64,000 nucleotides of DNA from Streptomyces sp. APSN-46.1. Its GTDB lineage: Bacteria; Actinomycetota; Actinomycetes; Streptomycetales; Streptomycetaceae. The position numbers were made by a program, and so were the translations under genes. The stretch is from assembly GCF_022815725.1 (NCBI RefSeq), contig NZ_JALGRF010000003.1, positions 186,001 through 250,000 on the forward strand, read 5' to 3'. Position 1 is the stretch's first letter; every line of letters starts with the position of its first letter. This document shows positions 49,850 through 58,127 of the stretch, piece after piece. Under the pieces are notes generated by a model that had not been told where the DNA came from, did not search any database, and saw only the letters and a list, made by a program, of their open reading frames with translations.

Positions 49850-50063
49850 TTCAGATCACCTCGCGGATGGAGAGGTCGAGTATGCGTGGATCCGCCGAGA
49901 GTAGTGCGCACACATCGCATCATCCGGTGATCGGGGAAAAGAATCCCGGCCGGACGGAAAAACAGGGATGAATTAGGGGGAGGATAGGGCGTTCGCATTC
50001 GGATTCCCAGGTGATGGCTGGAGAATGACCGGAGCATTGCCGGACCTGGGTAAATCTCGCGGA

Positions 50064-51008
50064 ATGACGCGACACCTCGGAATGGACGTGGGCGGCACCA
50101 AGGTCGCCCTGCGGGTGGAAAGCGGAGAAGGCGACGCGGCGACGCCGTACGAGACCTCGTTCCGGTGGGCCGTGGGCGCCGACGTACGGGAGGACATGAC
50201 GGCCCTCGCCGCCTGCCTTGACCGCGTCCGGCAGAGTTCGGCCGCTCCGATCACGGCGGCCGGCATCGCCATGCCCGCCACCCTGGACCCCTCGGGGACC
50301 GTGCTGACGTGGCCGAACCGGCCCGGCTGGACGGGACTGGACCTGCGGGCCGAACTGCGGCGGATGCTGCCCGGCACCGTCATCAGCTGCGCTGACGACG
50401 GAGATCTGGCCGCCCTGGCCGAGGCCCGTGCCATTGGCTGCGACGACATCGTCTACCTGGGGGTCGGCACCGGGATCGGCGGCGGGGTGGTCCTCGGCGG
50501 CCGGCTCTGCCCCGGGCCCGCCCGCGGCTCCTGCGAGCTCGGCCACCTCGTGGTCGACCGCACCGGAGCCGTGTGCGACTGCGGCCGCCGCGGCTGTGTC
50601 CAGGCGGCTGCCTCCGGCCCCGCGATCCTGCGCAGGGCGGAGGGGCTACGCGGCTCGGCGGTGGAGTTCACCGAGCTCCAGGAGGCCTGGGCCGCGGGCA
50701 TCCCCTGGGGCGTGGCCGCGATCGACGAGGGCTGCGCCGTCCTGGCGGCGGCCGTGGTCGGCGCCGGAGAGCTCTTCCACCAGGAGGTCACCGTGATCGG
50801 TGGCGGCTTCGCGGGCGGTCTGCCCGGCTTCGTGGACCTCGTCGAGCAGCACGCCCGTCGGCTCACCCGCGCGGGAGTGCCGCAGCCCCGGATCGCGTCC
50901 GCGCGCCTCGGCGGACTCTCGTCCCTCGACGGAGCCGTCCTGCTAGCCCGGGACGCCTCGGAGCGGGCCGGCCGCCCGACAGCGCTTCAGGAATCGAAAT
51001 GGCTGTGA
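50064..51008 (+). CDS. ROK-family kinase (kanosamine 6-kinase, RifN type)
   Basis: 314 residues from ATG 50064. ATP-binding MDVGGTKVAL at the N-terminus, GIAMPATLDPSG, DDGDLAALAEA (catalytic Asp region), GVGTGIGGGVVLGG and a ROK zinc motif CELGH...CDCGRRGC (His plus Cys residues). In rifamycin-type pathways RifN phosphorylates kanosamine to kanosamine 6-phosphate, the nitrogen source of AHBA. An ATG 39 bp upstream is possible but gives an untypical head. Its stop codon lies in a run of short tandem repeats that leads into the next gene. Confidence 0.88.
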   Translation: MTRHLGMDVGGTKVALRVESGEGDAATPYETSFRWAVGADVREDMTALAACLDRVRQSSAAPITAAGIAMPATLDPSGTVLTWPNRPGWTGLDLRAELRRMLPGTVISCADDGDLAALAEARAIGCDDIVYLGVGTGIGGGVVLGGRLCPGPARGSCELGHLVVDRTGAVCDCGRRGCVQAAASGPAILRRAEGLRGSAVEFTELQEAWAAGIPWGVAAIDEGCAVLAAAVVGAGELFHQEVTVIGGGFAGGLPGFVDLVEQHARRLTRAGVPQPRIASARLGGLSSLDGAVLLARDASERAGRPTALQESKWL

Positions 51009-51081
51009 CAACGATTGGCTGTGACAACGATTGGCTGTGACAACGAAATGGCTGTGATATCAAAATGGCTGTGATATCAAA
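50999..51081 (+). repeat. TGGCTGTGA tandem repeats between kinase and dehydroquinase
   Basis: Five copies of TGGCTGTGA (starting 51000, 51016, 51032, 51049, 51066) with periods of 16, 16, 17, 17 bp. Copies 1-3 continue CAACGA and copies 4-5 TATCAAA. The first copy supplies the kinase stop; the last supplies the start codon ATGGCTGTGATATCAAAA of the next gene. Looks like a replication-slippage expansion. Confidence 0.9.
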
Positions 51082-51823
51082 AAACATGCTGCGGACCCTG
51101 CTGGACGGTGACGTTCCCCTGGTCGCCGTCAGCTTCGGCGACAGCGACAACGAGCGGCTCGCCCAGGAGGCGAAGGACGCCGGGGTCGACATCGCCGAGC
51201 TTCGCATCGACGGATTCTCGCGCACCGACCAGGACCACGTCCTCGCCCAGGTGCGCGCGTTCGCGTCCATGCCCGTGCTGGCCACGGTGCGCTCCGCGTA
51301 CGAGGGCGGCGACTGGAAGGGCACCGAGCAGGAGCGCCTCGCGCTCTTCCGCGCGATCGCCCCGCACGTCCACGCCGTGGACATCGAGCTGTCGTCCCGG
51401 GAGATCCTGGCCGAGGTCGTCGCCGCGGCCCATGAGCACGACACCGTGGCGCTCATCTCGTACCACAACTTCGATCTCACTCCGAGTTCCGAGGAGCTCG
51501 AAGCGGTCATCGCCGACGCGAAGGAGGCCGGCGCCGACATCGTCAAGCTGTCCACGATGGCGACGTCCGCCGACGACGTGAAGCGGCTCGCCGCGCTGCT
51601 CCTGGCGGCGGGAGATGACGTCCCGCTCATCGTCATCGCGATGGGCGCGGAGGGCTGCGCCTCGCGCGTCTTCTTCCCCGTGCTCGGGTCGCGGATCACC
51701 TACTCGTTCTTCGGGACCAGTTTCGCCCCGGGACAGCTCGCCTTCGCCGAGACCTCCGGCCTGCTGCGTACCTTCCACCCCGGCTTCGACCGGCGCATGA
51801 CCGCTCGCCGCCGCACGGCCTAG
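51065..51823 (+). CDS. Type I 3-dehydroquinate dehydratase (probable aminoDHQ dehydratase)
   Basis: 252 residues. Type I (AroD) Schiff-base enzyme: ELRID (E45, R47), ATVRS (R76), DIEL (E108), ISYHNF with catalytic His134, VKLSTMA with Schiff-base Lys161, GSRITYSF (R210) and FAPGQL (Gln224). Rifamycin-type AHBA clusters normally carry a type II dehydratase (RifJ), a different fold. Here the type I enzyme lies within the AHBA genes, so it probably dehydrates 3-amino-dehydroquinate. ATG 51065 lies in a tandem repeat and lacks a clear ribosome site; translation may be coupled to the upstream kinase. ATG 51086 is an alternative. Confidence 0.85.
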   Translation: MAVISKNMLRTLLDGDVPLVAVSFGDSDNERLAQEAKDAGVDIAELRIDGFSRTDQDHVLAQVRAFASMPVLATVRSAYEGGDWKGTEQERLALFRAIAPHVHAVDIELSSREILAEVVAAAHEHDTVALISYHNFDLTPSSEELEAVIADAKEAGADIVKLSTMATSADDVKRLAALLLAAGDDVPLIVIAMGAEGCASRVFFPVLGSRITYSFFGTSFAPGQLAFAETSGLLRTFHPGFDRRMTARRRTA

Positions 51824-51827
51824 CCGA

Positions 51828-51888
51828 CAACGAAAGGAGCGGGGCACATCGGCCAGGATCTGGCCGGTATGCCCCGCTCCTTTCGTTG
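51828..51888. terminator. Bidirectional terminator between aroD-like and amide synthase genes
   Basis: 19-bp perfect inverted repeat (51828-51846/51870-51888) enclosing a nested 6-bp stem GGCCAG/CTGGCC. It serves the two converging operons. Confidence 0.85.
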
Positions 51889-51912
51889 CCCCCCGCCCGC
51901 CAGGTGCGGCCG

Positions 51913-52704
51913 TCAGGCGGCCTGGCGCAGGATGGTGCGTACGACGGCGTCGAAGTCCTCGGCCTTCACCAGGACGCGGAACTTCTCGTGGCCGTCCTCG
52001 ACGGTCAGGCAGCGGCGGCCGACCAGCATGACCGAGCCGTTCTCCACAGCGCGGGCGCGGATGACGGTGCGGTTGGAGACCAGCTCGCCCGCCCAGTTCC
52101 ACTCGGGGCTCACCGGTACCGGCTGGGAGGGGTCGCGGTCCCACTCCGAGAGGCTGCGGGCGGTCGGCTTGAAGCGGTAGACGTGATGCCAGTCCGTCTC
52201 GCGGGTCTTGCGCTGGAGGACCTGGTAGCCGTTCTCCTCGACGACCCGGTAGGCGCAGCCGTACTGCTCCTGCACCTCGGGGCTGACCTTGACCGGGTCG
52301 ATGAACGACGGGCCGGCGAAACCGGTGTCGGCCAGCCAGACCTCGCCGTCGATCCGCACGCCGATGAAGAGGTGCTCCAGGTCCGGTCCGAACCCGCCGT
52401 CCGGGCCCCGCACGCCGGCCGCCAGGATGTCGACGTCGTAGCCCAGGTCGGTGAGGAGCTTGCGGAACAGGCCGCTGAGCTCGAAGCAGGTACCGCCGGC
52501 GCCGCCGATGACGATGTCGTCGAAGGCCTGGTCCACGTCGATCTCGACGTAGTCCCAGATGTAGTCGCCACGTTCGGCGTTCACGGAGTTGTCGAACGGG
52601 ACCGTGCGCAGGTGCGCGCTGTGCAGGCTACGGAGGGTTTCCACGGTGGGCTCAAGCGACCCGGTGTGGCCGAGGTGCGCCAGGTAGGCCTCGACGTTGT
52701 ACAT
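51913..52704 (-). CDS. Amide synthase (RifF type, arylamine N-acetyltransferase fold)
   Basis: 263 residues. Catalytic triad visible: Cys73 in GGTCFELSGLF, His111 in LEHLFIGV and Asp126 in WLADTGF. In ansamycin pathways RifF-type enzymes release the polyketide from the last ACP by forming the macrolactam with the AHBA amine. Its presence strongly indicates an ansamycin macrolactam product. Last gene of the minus-strand run TE-oxidase-MFS-amide synthase. Confidence 0.92.
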   Translation of the reverse strand: MYNVEAYLAHLGHTGSLEPTVETLRSLHSAHLRTVPFDNSVNAERGDYIWDYVEIDVDQAFDDIVIGGAGGTCFELSGLFRKLLTDLGYDVDILAAGVRGPDGGFGPDLEHLFIGVRIDGEVWLADTGFAGPSFIDPVKVSPEVQEQYGCAYRVVEENGYQVLQRKTRETDWHHVYRFKPTARSLSEWDRDPSQPVPVSPEWNWAGELVSNRTVIRARAVENGSVMLVGRRCLTVEDGHEKFRVLVKAEDFDAVVRTILRQAA

Positions 52705-52806
52705 GTTCGGCGTCCTTCACTCGTCGATTGATTCCGTTCGCCCTGCCGGGGGACCCGGCAGGGCGAATCGCAGGTCAGCGGAGCTCCGCTGCGGGACGTA
52801 CGCGGA

Positions 52807-54288
52807 TCAGGCCGCGGGGACCTTCTCCTTGTCGGCTGCCTTCTCGGCGACCGGCTCGGCGGCTTCCGCCGGCGCGGCCTGCGCCTTGAGGAAGAAGGCC
52901 AGGAACGAACCGGCGATCGCGGCGAGACCGCCCACCAGCGCCGAGTTCTGCAGGCCGTCCAGGACGTCGCCGGCCGCGTTCGTGGCGCCCTCGCCGAGGT
53001 CCAGGCCCGCGTTCGCGACGGCGATCAGCGCGGCCATGCCCATGCCGCCGCCCAGCTGGGCGATCGTCTGGGTCAGGCCCGAGGCGACACCCTGCTCCTG
53101 CGGGGCGGCGTTCGAGCCCGCGGCCATGAAGATCGCCGGGTAGAGCATGCCGGCGAACAGACCCCAGAGCAGGACGCCCGGGACCAGCGGCCAGAAGCTG
53201 GTGCTCTCCGACATCGTGAAGGCCAGCACGATCATGGAGACGCCGAGGCCGGAGAGCCCGCCGAACAGGGCGTAGCGCACGCCCCACTTCTGGACGACGA
53301 ACGGCAGCAGCTTGCCCGAGCCGATCATCGCGACGGCGCTCATCGGCAGGAAGGCGAGACCGGCCTGGAGCGGGGAGTAGCCGATGACGTTCTGCAGGTG
53401 CACGAAGAAGAGGTAGTTCAGCGTGTTGATGACGCCCTGGAAGACGAAGACGACCAGGATCGCGGTCACCAGGGCGCGGTAGCTCCACATGTGCGCGGGA
53501 GCCAGCGGGTCCTTGGTCTTGGCCTCGACGAAGAAGAACAGGACGCCGAGCGCGGCACCGACGGCGAGGGTGGTGATCGTGCTGACGGAGGTCCAGCCGT
53601 TCTCGGGACCGCTGATGAGACCGTAGACGAGCAGGGTCGAGGCGCCGGTCGCGACGAGCGCGCCGGGGATGTCGAACTTGCCGGTGTCGCCGGAGCGGAC
53701 GTCCGGGGCGATGCAGGTGAAGATGCCGACGATCGCGAGGACGCAGAGCGGGATGTTCACGAAGAACACCGAGCCCCAGCCCAGGTAGTCGGTGAGCACA
53801 CCGCCGGCGAGCGAGCCGATGATCGAGCCGGAGGCGCCGGCCGAACCCCACAGGGCGTAGGCCTTGTTGCGCTGGGGGCCTTCGTCGAAGGAGCTGTTGA
53901 TCAGCGACAGGGTGGCCGGGAAGAGCAGCGCGCCGCCCAGGCCCTGGACCACACGCATCGCCACGAGCAGGCCCGGGCTGCCGGCGAAGCCGCCGACCGC
54001 CGACGCGACGCCGTACAGGCTGAGTGCGACCACGAGCATCATGCGGGCGCCGAGCCGGTCAACGGCACGGCCACCGAACAGGATCGCGCCGCCGAGGCCG
54101 ACCGCGTAGGCGCTGACGACCCACTGGAGCGACTGCGCCGTGAAGCCTAGGTCCTTGCCGATCTCGGGCAGGGCCACATAGACGATGTTGTAATCGATGG
54201 AGAAGATGAGCATGCAGAACGCGATGAGGGCCATCGCGATCCCAGGCCGTCCGGCGGACGCCTGGGGAGAGGTGGAAGTCACTTCCAT
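52807..54288 (-). CDS. MFS drug exporter (DHA2-like)
   Basis: 493 residues from ATG 54288 with AAAAGGG upstream. The N-terminal helix contains FSIDYNIVYVALPEIGKDLGFT, RAVDRLGARMMLVV (motif A) and GSAGASGSIIGSLAGGVLTDYLGWGSVFFVNIP (motif C). About 14 transmembrane helices, as in the DHA2 group. The C-terminal tail is charged (AAEPVAEKAADKEKV). Position in the operon indicates export of, and self-resistance to, the ansamycin. Confidence 0.88.
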   Translation of the reverse strand: MEVTSTSPQASAGRPGIAMALIAFCMLIFSIDYNIVYVALPEIGKDLGFTAQSLQWVVSAYAVGLGGAILFGGRAVDRLGARMMLVVALSLYGVASAVGGFAGSPGLLVAMRVVQGLGGALLFPATLSLINSSFDEGPQRNKAYALWGSAGASGSIIGSLAGGVLTDYLGWGSVFFVNIPLCVLAIVGIFTCIAPDVRSGDTGKFDIPGALVATGASTLLVYGLISGPENGWTSVSTITTLAVGAALGVLFFFVEAKTKDPLAPAHMWSYRALVTAILVVFVFQGVINTLNYLFFVHLQNVIGYSPLQAGLAFLPMSAVAMIGSGKLLPFVVQKWGVRYALFGGLSGLGVSMIVLAFTMSESTSFWPLVPGVLLWGLFAGMLYPAIFMAAGSNAAPQEQGVASGLTQTIAQLGGGMGMAALIAVANAGLDLGEGATNAAGDVLDGLQNSALVGGLAAIAGSFLAFFLKAQAAPAEAAEPVAEKAADKEKVPAA

Positions 54289-54347
54289 ACCCTTTTCTGT
54301 GAAGCTGGATGATGTCGCGGCGCGTGGCTGAACCGTCGTCCGGCCGT

Positions 54348-55871
54348 TTACTGGCCGAGGCTGCCGATGCTGCGGGGGTGCCGGAAGAAGTTGTTCGGGT
54401 CGTAGGCGTTCTTCACCTTCTTGAGGCGCAGGTAGTTGTCGCCGTAGTACTGCGTCGCCCAGTCCGGCAGGCTGGAGCCGGGGAAGTTGACGTAGGCGCC
54501 GTCGCTGATCGGGTTGAGGACGTTCGCACCGGTCTGGACGAAGGCCGAGGCCGCGGACTCGGCGGTCGGCGTCGGCGTGTCGAGCTGGGCGACGTAGCCG
54601 ATGAGGAAGTTCGCGTCGCGGTGGGGGTAGGCCGTCGCCGTCGGGGAGACGTAGTTGCTGTTGCCGCCCACGGCCATGCAGTGCAGAACTCGGCGCTGAC
54701 CGGCCACCCGGTCGCCGTCCAGGGTGGCGATCAGGCCGCTCACCTGGGTGGGCGTGAAGGGCTGGTTGAACATCCGGTACGCGTCGCGCTGCCAGGCCGT
54801 GCGGTGCAGGTTCGCGTCCGGGTTGGCGCCCTGGCGGTGGCACTGGTCCTGGGTGAGGTCGCCGCAGCCGTACGCGGTCTGCATCGCCTCGTGGAACGGC
54901 AGGTCGGAGACGAAGTTGCTCACCGGCTGCGCGCCGATCAGCGAGGTCAGCTGCGCGAGGGCGGCCTGGGCCTCGGACTCGGGACCGTGGTAGCCACCGG
55001 TGATGATGACCATCGGTACGGCCCCGGGCGCGGCGTCGGGCAGGTTGAAGATCAGGGCGGAGCCGAGGTTGACGGAGGCGTTCAGCTGCCAGGTCTGCCA
55101 GGCCGCGAAGATCTGCTCCGCCTTGTCCCAGGCCCACATGGTGCTGAAGAAGACCATGCGGGGCGCGGCGATCGGGGCGACCTCGAACTCGGTGACGACG
55201 CCGAAGTTGCCGCCGCCGCCGCCCCGCAGGCCCCAGAACAGGTCGGAGTACTGCGTCGCCGAGGCCCGGATCAGGCGGCCGTCCGCGAGCACGATCTGGG
55301 CGGATTTGAGTCGGTCGCTGCCCAGGCCGAACTTTCTCGTCTGGTAGCCGATGCCGCCGCCGGAGATGAAGCCGCCGGGGGCGACCGTCGGGCAGGTGCC
55401 CGCGATGATCTGCTTGTTGTACGGCGCCAGGGCGTGCAGTGCGTCGATGGACTGCAGGCCCGGCCCGATCCTGACGGTCGAGGAGCCGACCGTGGCGTGG
55501 TTGAGGCGGGAGGTGTCGATGACCAGGCCCTCGCCGGTGGACCAGCCGTTGAAGTTGTGGCCACCGCTGCGGACCCGGACGGATATGCCGTTCACACGCG
55601 CGTAGTTCACGATGGCCTGCACGTCCTGAGGAGTCTCAGGGAAGGCGATGGCCTGCGGGTGCACCGCGTCGTACTCCACGATCTGCAGCTCCTTGGCTGC
55701 GTCGTAGCCCGGATCGGCGGGCAGTACGATGTCGCCCTGGATCCGCAGTGCGAGGTCGGCCCACCCGGTCGCGGTGGCTTCTGCGAAGACCGGCATCGCG
55801 CCGGCGCCCACGGCCGCCGCCGTGAGAGCCAGTCCTGCGCCGGCACGGAGGATGGTTCGCCTGCTCTGCAT
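54348..55871 (-). CDS. Tat-exported FAD-dependent oxidase (VAO/BBE-like, bicovalent flavin)
   Basis: 507 residues. Twin-arginine signal peptide SRRTILRAGAGLALTAA (about residues 1-30, cleaved near VFA). FAD-binding PCMH domain with SGGHNFNG (His105) and AGTCPTVAPGG (Cys160), the pair that holds FAD covalently in berberine-bridge-type oxidases; RSGGHNFNGWSTGEG and GGGIGYQTRKFGLGSD follow. A C-terminal BBE motif ends in YDPNNFFRHPRSI. Outside-membrane oxidases of this kind do late oxidations on finished natural products. It may oxidise the ansamycin after export. In the operon between the thioesterase and the MFS exporter. Confidence 0.9.
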   Translation of the reverse strand: MQSRRTILRAGAGLALTAAAVGAGAMPVFAEATATGWADLALRIQGDIVLPADPGYDAAKELQIVEYDAVHPQAIAFPETPQDVQAIVNYARVNGISVRVRSGGHNFNGWSTGEGLVIDTSRLNHATVGSSTVRIGPGLQSIDALHALAPYNKQIIAGTCPTVAPGGFISGGGIGYQTRKFGLGSDRLKSAQIVLADGRLIRASATQYSDLFWGLRGGGGGNFGVVTEFEVAPIAAPRMVFFSTMWAWDKAEQIFAAWQTWQLNASVNLGSALIFNLPDAAPGAVPMVIITGGYHGPESEAQAALAQLTSLIGAQPVSNFVSDLPFHEAMQTAYGCGDLTQDQCHRQGANPDANLHRTAWQRDAYRMFNQPFTPTQVSGLIATLDGDRVAGQRRVLHCMAVGGNSNYVSPTATAYPHRDANFLIGYVAQLDTPTPTAESAASAFVQTGANVLNPISDGAYVNFPGSSLPDWATQYYGDNYLRLKKVKNAYDPNNFFRHPRSIGSLGQ

Positions 55872-55937
55872 GTGGGCACTCCCAAGTAGCCATCGGACAG
55901 CGGATGTCGCGCACCCGATTAATGCAGACGCCGGGAA

Positions 55938-56726
55938 CTAGCCGCCCATTGCGCGGTATGCGGGGCCGGCGGACACGGATGCGGCCGATTCCCTCGCGAC
56001 CGTCCGGCGGATGACGTCCAGGACCTCGGCCTGGTGCCGGGTCAGGTAGAAATGGCCGCCCTCGAAGGTATGGAGGGCGAAACCGCCCGAGCTGTGCGCG
56101 GACCAGGACTGCGCCTCGTCCGCCGTCACCTGGGGATCGGTGTCGCCGGTGAGGGCCACGATCGGAGTGCTCAGCGGCGGCCGCGGGTGGTGGCGGTAGG
56201 TCTCGATGGCCTCGTAGTCACTGCGCAGCGCCGGCAGGATCATCCGGAGCAGTTCATCGTCCAGGAGCAGCCCGGAATCGGTACCGTCCAGCAGCTTCAG
56301 TTCGTCGATCACCCCCGCGTCCGAGCGCAGGTGGACGGATTCCACCCGGCGGCGGGAGGGCGCCCGGCGGGCGGAGGCGAACAGGGCGACCGGCGCATGG
56401 CCCGCGTCCTCCAGCCGGCTCGCGATCTCGTAGCCGAGCAGGCCGCCCATGCTGTGGCCGAAGAGGGCGAGCGGACGGTCGGTCCAGGGGGCCAGCGCGT
56501 CGGCGATCCGGTCGGCGAGCTCCGTGAGCCGGGTGACGCCCGGTTCGTGCCGCCGGTCCTGGCGGCCGGGGTACTGGACTGCCAGCACGTCCATCGCGGG
56601 CGCGAGCGCCCGGGCCATGGGGAAGTAGAAGCTCGCCGAACCGCCGGCGTGCGGGAGGCAGACCAGCCGCACGGGTGCGTCGGGGGCGGGATGGAAACGC
56701 CGGAGCCAGGGGTCTTCGTACGTCAT
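55938..56726 (-). CDS. Type II thioesterase
   Basis: 262 residues from ATG 56726. GrsT/RifR-like: LVCLPHAGGSASFYFPMARAL, nucleophile elbow LFGHSMGGLLGYEI (Ser), LTGDTDPQV (Asp) and FEGGHFYL (His). It removes wrongly loaded acyl groups from PKS carrier proteins. That indicates an assembly line close by, outside the window. First gene of the minus-strand run to the amide synthase; divergent from AHBA synthase. Confidence 0.92.
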   Translation of the reverse strand: MTYEDPWLRRFHPAPDAPVRLVCLPHAGGSASFYFPMARALAPAMDVLAVQYPGRQDRRHEPGVTRLTELADRIADALAPWTDRPLALFGHSMGGLLGYEIASRLEDAGHAPVALFASARRAPSRRRVESVHLRSDAGVIDELKLLDGTDSGLLLDDELLRMILPALRSDYEAIETYRHHPRPPLSTPIVALTGDTDPQVTADEAQSWSAHSSGGFALHTFEGGHFYLTRHQAEVLDVIRRTVARESAASVSAGPAYRAMGG

Positions 56727-56960
56727 CGGCGGGCCTCGGTCCACTCTCGGGTCATTGCGCGGGAATCCTCTCCGACGGTTTTTTCCACAACGGCAGCCAC
56801 ATTCATGGGGAAAGTCATAACACTCTTTCAACGGCTGTACGGACAGGCGGTTTTGGCATTTTTCACAAGGGCCATTTAGGGGGATGGGTAGGGGGATGAC
56901 GGCCTCACCGCGACCCAGTAAATTCCCGCTTCAGCATTTGACTCAGAGGAGTAGAGAAAA
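56727..56960. promoter_or_regulatory. Divergent promoter region TE operon / AHBA synthase
   Basis: 234 bp, noticeably AT-richer (e.g. the stretch around 56800-56880) than flanking coding DNA. It must hold promoters for both operons and is the natural place to look for SARP heptamer repeats or LAL sites; I could not assign one by eye. Confidence 0.5.
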
Positions 56961-58127
56961 ATGAGCCAGCTTTCCCGGCAGACTCCGGACTTCCCCGTTT
57001 GGCCCCAATTCGGGGACGAGGAGCGCACCGGACTGATCCGCGCCCTTGAGCAGGGTCAGTGGTGGCGTATGGGCGGCAGCGAGGTCACCACTTTCGAGCG
57101 CGAGTTCGGTGACTACCACGGCTCCGAGTACGCACTGGCGGTGACGAACGGCACCCACGCCCTGGAGCTCGCCCTCCAGGTACTCGGCGTCGGCCCCGGC
57201 ACCGAGGTCGTCGTGCCCGCGTTCACCTTCATCTCCTCGTCCCAGGCGGCGCAGCGGCTCGGTGCCGTGGCCGTCCCGGTGGACGTGGACCCGCACACGT
57301 ACAACATCGACCCGGCCGCCGCCGCGGCCGCGATCACCCCGCGCACCGCGGCGATCATGCCGGTGCACATGGCCGGGCAGATCGCGGACATGGACGCGCT
57401 CGGCAAGCTGTCCGCGGACAGCGGGGTCCCGCTGATCCAGGACGCGGCGCACGGGCACGGCGCCGAGTGGGACGGCAAGAAGGTCGGCGAGCTGGGCGCC
57501 GTGGCCGCGTTCAGCTTCCAGAACGGCAAGCTGATGACCGCGGGCGAGGGCGGCCTCGTCACCTTCAACGACGCGGAGCAGTTCGAGACCGCGTTCCTGC
57601 GCCACAGCTGCGGACGCCCGCACAGTGACCGGTACTACTACCACAAGACCTCGGGCTCCAACTTCCGGATGAACGAGTTCTCGGCCAGCGTGCTCCGTGC
57701 CCAGCTCGCCCGCCTCGGCGGTCAGATCGACACCCGTGAGCGCAACTGGCCCGTACTCTCCCGGCTGCTGTCCGAGATTCCGGGCGTGGTGCCGCAGCAC
57801 ATCGACGCGCGCATCACCCGCAACCCGCACTACATGGCCATGTTCCGTCTCCCGGGCTTCACCGCGGAGCGCCGCAACGCGCTCGTCGACGCGCTGATCG
57901 CCCGCGGTCTGCCGGCCTTCGCCGCCTTCCGCGCGATCTACCGCTCGGACGGCTTCTGGGAGACCGGCGCCCCCGGCGAGACGGTCGACCAGATCGCTGC
58001 CCGCTGCCCCAACACCGAGGCCATCTACGCGGACGCCATCTGGCTGCACCACCGCACCCTGCTCGGCACCGAGGAGCAGATGCACGAGATCGCGAACATC
58101 CTCTCCGACACCCTGGCCGCCCAGTGA
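56961..58127 (+). CDS. AHBA synthase (RifK type, PLP enzyme)
   Basis: 388 residues, the characteristic length of AHBA synthases. DegT/DnrJ/EryC1 fold with VTNGTHALELAL (phosphate binding), PAFTFISSSQA, LIQDAAHGHGAEW (Asp161) and Schiff-base Lys191 in FSFQNGKLMTAGEGG. It aromatises aminoDHS to 3-amino-5-hydroxybenzoate, and in complex with RifL it also takes part in making the kanosamine precursor. AGAGGAG lies 11 nt before the ATG. Heads a plus-strand operon with rifL- and rifM-like genes. Confidence 0.95.
   Translation: MSQLSRQTPDFPVWPQFGDEERTGLIRALEQGQWWRMGGSEVTTFEREFGDYHGSEYALAVTNGTHALELALQVLGVGPGTEVVVPAFTFISSSQAAQRLGAVAVPVDVDPHTYNIDPAAAAAAITPRTAAIMPVHMAGQIADMDALGKLSADSGVPLIQDAAHGHGAEWDGKKVGELGAVAAFSFQNGKLMTAGEGGLVTFNDAEQFETAFLRHSCGRPHSDRYYYHKTSGSNFRMNEFSASVLRAQLARLGGQIDTRERNWPVLSRLLSEIPGVVPQHIDARITRNPHYMAMFRLPGFTAERRNALVDALIARGLPAFAAFRAIYRSDGFWETGAPGETVDQIAARCPNTEAIYADAIWLHHRTLLGTEEQMHEIANILSDTLAAQ

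Noticed and set aside
53398..54150. 250-codon plus-strand frame opposite the MFS gene
   Set aside because: Asp/Glu/Gly-rich antisense shadow of transmembrane helices with no start signal.
52807..55137. Extended 776-codon version of the MFS gene
   Set aside because: The N-terminal 280 codons are an out-of-frame reading of the oxidase gene; the transporter begins at ATG 54288 with its own ribosome site.
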